Source: CAZAQS01 sp964486825
GTDB lineage: Bacteria > Chloroflexota > Anaerolineae > Anaerolineales > UBA4823
DNA length: 6,316 nt
Assembly (NCBI GenBank): GCA_964486825.1
Contig: CAZAQS010000271.1
Location: 1 to 6,316, forward strand
Reading direction: 5' to 3'
The translations under genes and the position numbers were made by a program. A model generated the notes under the pieces. The model saw only the letters and a list, made by a program, of their open reading frames with translations, was not told the origin of the DNA and made no database searches. Of this stretch, positions 5,527 to 6,316 are shown piece after piece (position 1 is the first letter of the stretch; each line of letters starts with the position of its first letter).

Positions 5527-5593
5527 GTCTTACAATCCTGATCCCGGGGGGCTGGGGCTGTGATTTTATTTCTCAACTTTTATATATTGGTTT

Positions 5594-5599
5594 AGGAGG
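5594..5599 (+). promoter_or_regulatory. ribosome binding site for nrdJ
   Basis: AGGAGG is 7 nt before ATG 5607, the same geometry as at ftsZ. It fixes the start of the truncated reductase gene. Confidence 0.85.
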
Positions 5600-5606
5600 A
5601 ATTCAC

Positions 5607-6316
5607 ATGTTAAAGGAAACCAATAAGCAAGAGAACGATAAGGGTTTACTTCCCACTCCTCCCCTACCTGAAGGTATTGGGAAGGTAGAACTTTCGGAGA
5701 ACGGTCGCCAGGTAATGATTCGGCGCTACGTTCGACGGGGTAGGGACGGCTTGCCTGCCGAGAGTGTAGAGGAGATGTTCTGGCGGGTCGCCTACCACGT
5801 AGCTAAAGTGGAGGAAACCTGGGGCGGGGACGTTCAGGAAAGGGCGCGCCAGTTCTATCATCTGCTGACACAAAAACAATTCTTTCCAAATTCACCTACC
5901 TTCACCGGCGCAGGTACTCCATTGGGACAATTAGCTGCCTGTTTCGTCCTTCCCATTTCTGATGATATGGGCCGCGATTCGGCCGGAATCTTTCAAACCC
6001 TGCGTGATGCAGCCCTGATCCAACAGACAGGCGGAGGCAATGGGTTTACTTTCTCTCGCCTGAGGCCAAAAGGCACCATGGTTAAATCATCGGCCGGACA
6101 GGCAACCGGGCCAGTCGGTTTCTTGCGGGTCTACGATAAGGCCTTTGGCGAGATTGCTCAAGGCGGCACGCGTCGCGGAGCCAACATGGCTGTCCTGAGA
6201 GTCGATCACCCAGACGTGGAAGAATTTATTACCTGCAAAACCGACGAGGACGCCATCACAAACTTCAATATATCTGTAGGTATAACCGATGCCTTCATGC
6301 GGGCAGTTGAAAATGA
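5607..6316 (+). CDS. nrdJ: adenosylcobalamin-dependent (class II) ribonucleoside-diphosphate reductase, N-terminal part
   Basis: Class II reductase makes deoxyribonucleotides from ribonucleotides using a radical from adenosylcobalamin, with or without oxygen. The frame stays open to the window edge (236 complete codons), so it is truncated on the right. After about 26 unstructured residues, the reductase N-terminal domain appears (LSENGRQVMIRRYVRR, 29-44). Next are the substrate-binding NSPT (95-98), LAACFVLP with the first redox cysteine C112, GGGNGFTFSRLRPKG (142-156), GGTRRGANMA (186-195) and NISVGITD (221-228). The first-barrel layout (GAGTPLGQLAACFVLPI, GGGNGFTFSRLRP) is that of B12-dependent NrdJ rather than class I NrdA. 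The radical cysteine and C-terminal CxxC lie outside. No N-terminal ATP-cone is present. The 80-nt gap from nrdR has no good promoter, so cotranscription with nrdR is likely. Confidence 0.93.
   Translation, partial: MLKETNKQENDKGLLPTPPLPEGIGKVELSENGRQVMIRRYVRRGRDGLPAESVEEMFWRVAYHVAKVEETWGGDVQERARQFYHLLTQKQFFPNSPTFTGAGTPLGQLAACFVLPISDDMGRDSAGIFQTLRDAALIQQTGGGNGFTFSRLRPKGTMVKSSAGQATGPVGFLRVYDKAFGEIAQGGTRRGANMAVLRVDHPDVEEFITCKTDEDAITNFNISVGITDAFMRAVEN

Noticed and set aside
5523..5533. Palindrome GTAAG-T-CTTAC over the nrdR stop codon
   Set aside because: A perfect but 11-bp dyad with a 1-nt centre that cannot form a hairpin; nothing around it suggests an operator.
5560..5588. Promoter for nrdJ using TATATT at 5583-5588
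   Set aside because: The -35 position (GTGATT) matches poorly and transcription would begin at or within the Shine-Dalgarno sequence, leaving no usable leader.

Overview
The window reads as chromosomal housekeeping DNA from a bacterium that makes peptidoglycan and divides with FtsZ. Gene order is (murB tail)-ddl-ftsQ-ftsA-ftsZ, then nrdR and the start of an adenosylcobalamin-dependent (class II) ribonucleotide reductase. All genes are on the + strand. A compact murB-ddl-ftsQAZ division and cell-wall (dcw) cluster, a long Arg-rich FtsQ tail and nrdR next to a B12-dependent reductase suggest the Chloroflexota, perhaps Anaerolineae. That placement is inference from gene content and protein style; there is no rRNA or other taxonomic marker here.

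Positions 1-3442 are a tightly packed block. The last eight codons of what looks like murB end 4 nt before ddl. ddl is followed by a 38-nt gap and ftsQ, and ftsA starts 7 nt after ftsQ. Together they supply the D-Ala-D-Ala dipeptide for wall precursors (Ddl), a bitopic divisome protein (FtsQ) and the membrane anchor for FtsZ (FtsA). Positions 3443-3615 are a 173-nt spacer with a hairpin, a small palindrome, a weak promoter candidate and a very strong ribosome binding site for ftsZ (3616-4761). ftsZ ends in a long terminator-like hairpin.

Positions 4762-5076 (315 nt) hold no convincing gene. They carry the ftsZ terminator, a 9-bp tandem repeat, a good sigma70-type extended -10 promoter and a perfect 9-bp-arm inverted repeat at the expected transcription start of nrdR. 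nrdR (5077-5526) encodes the zinc-ribbon/ATP-cone repressor of ribonucleotide reductase genes. After 80 nt comes nrdJ, which runs off the right edge. nrdR and nrdJ probably form a dNTP-supply unit in which NrdR controls its own operon.

No mobile element, CRISPR array, tRNA, rRNA or clearly novel system is visible. The points most worth a second look are regulatory: the dyads and repeats around the nrdR start, the structured ftsA-ftsZ spacer, and a 12-codon reading frame bridging ddl and ftsQ with a TAATG stop/start overlap.
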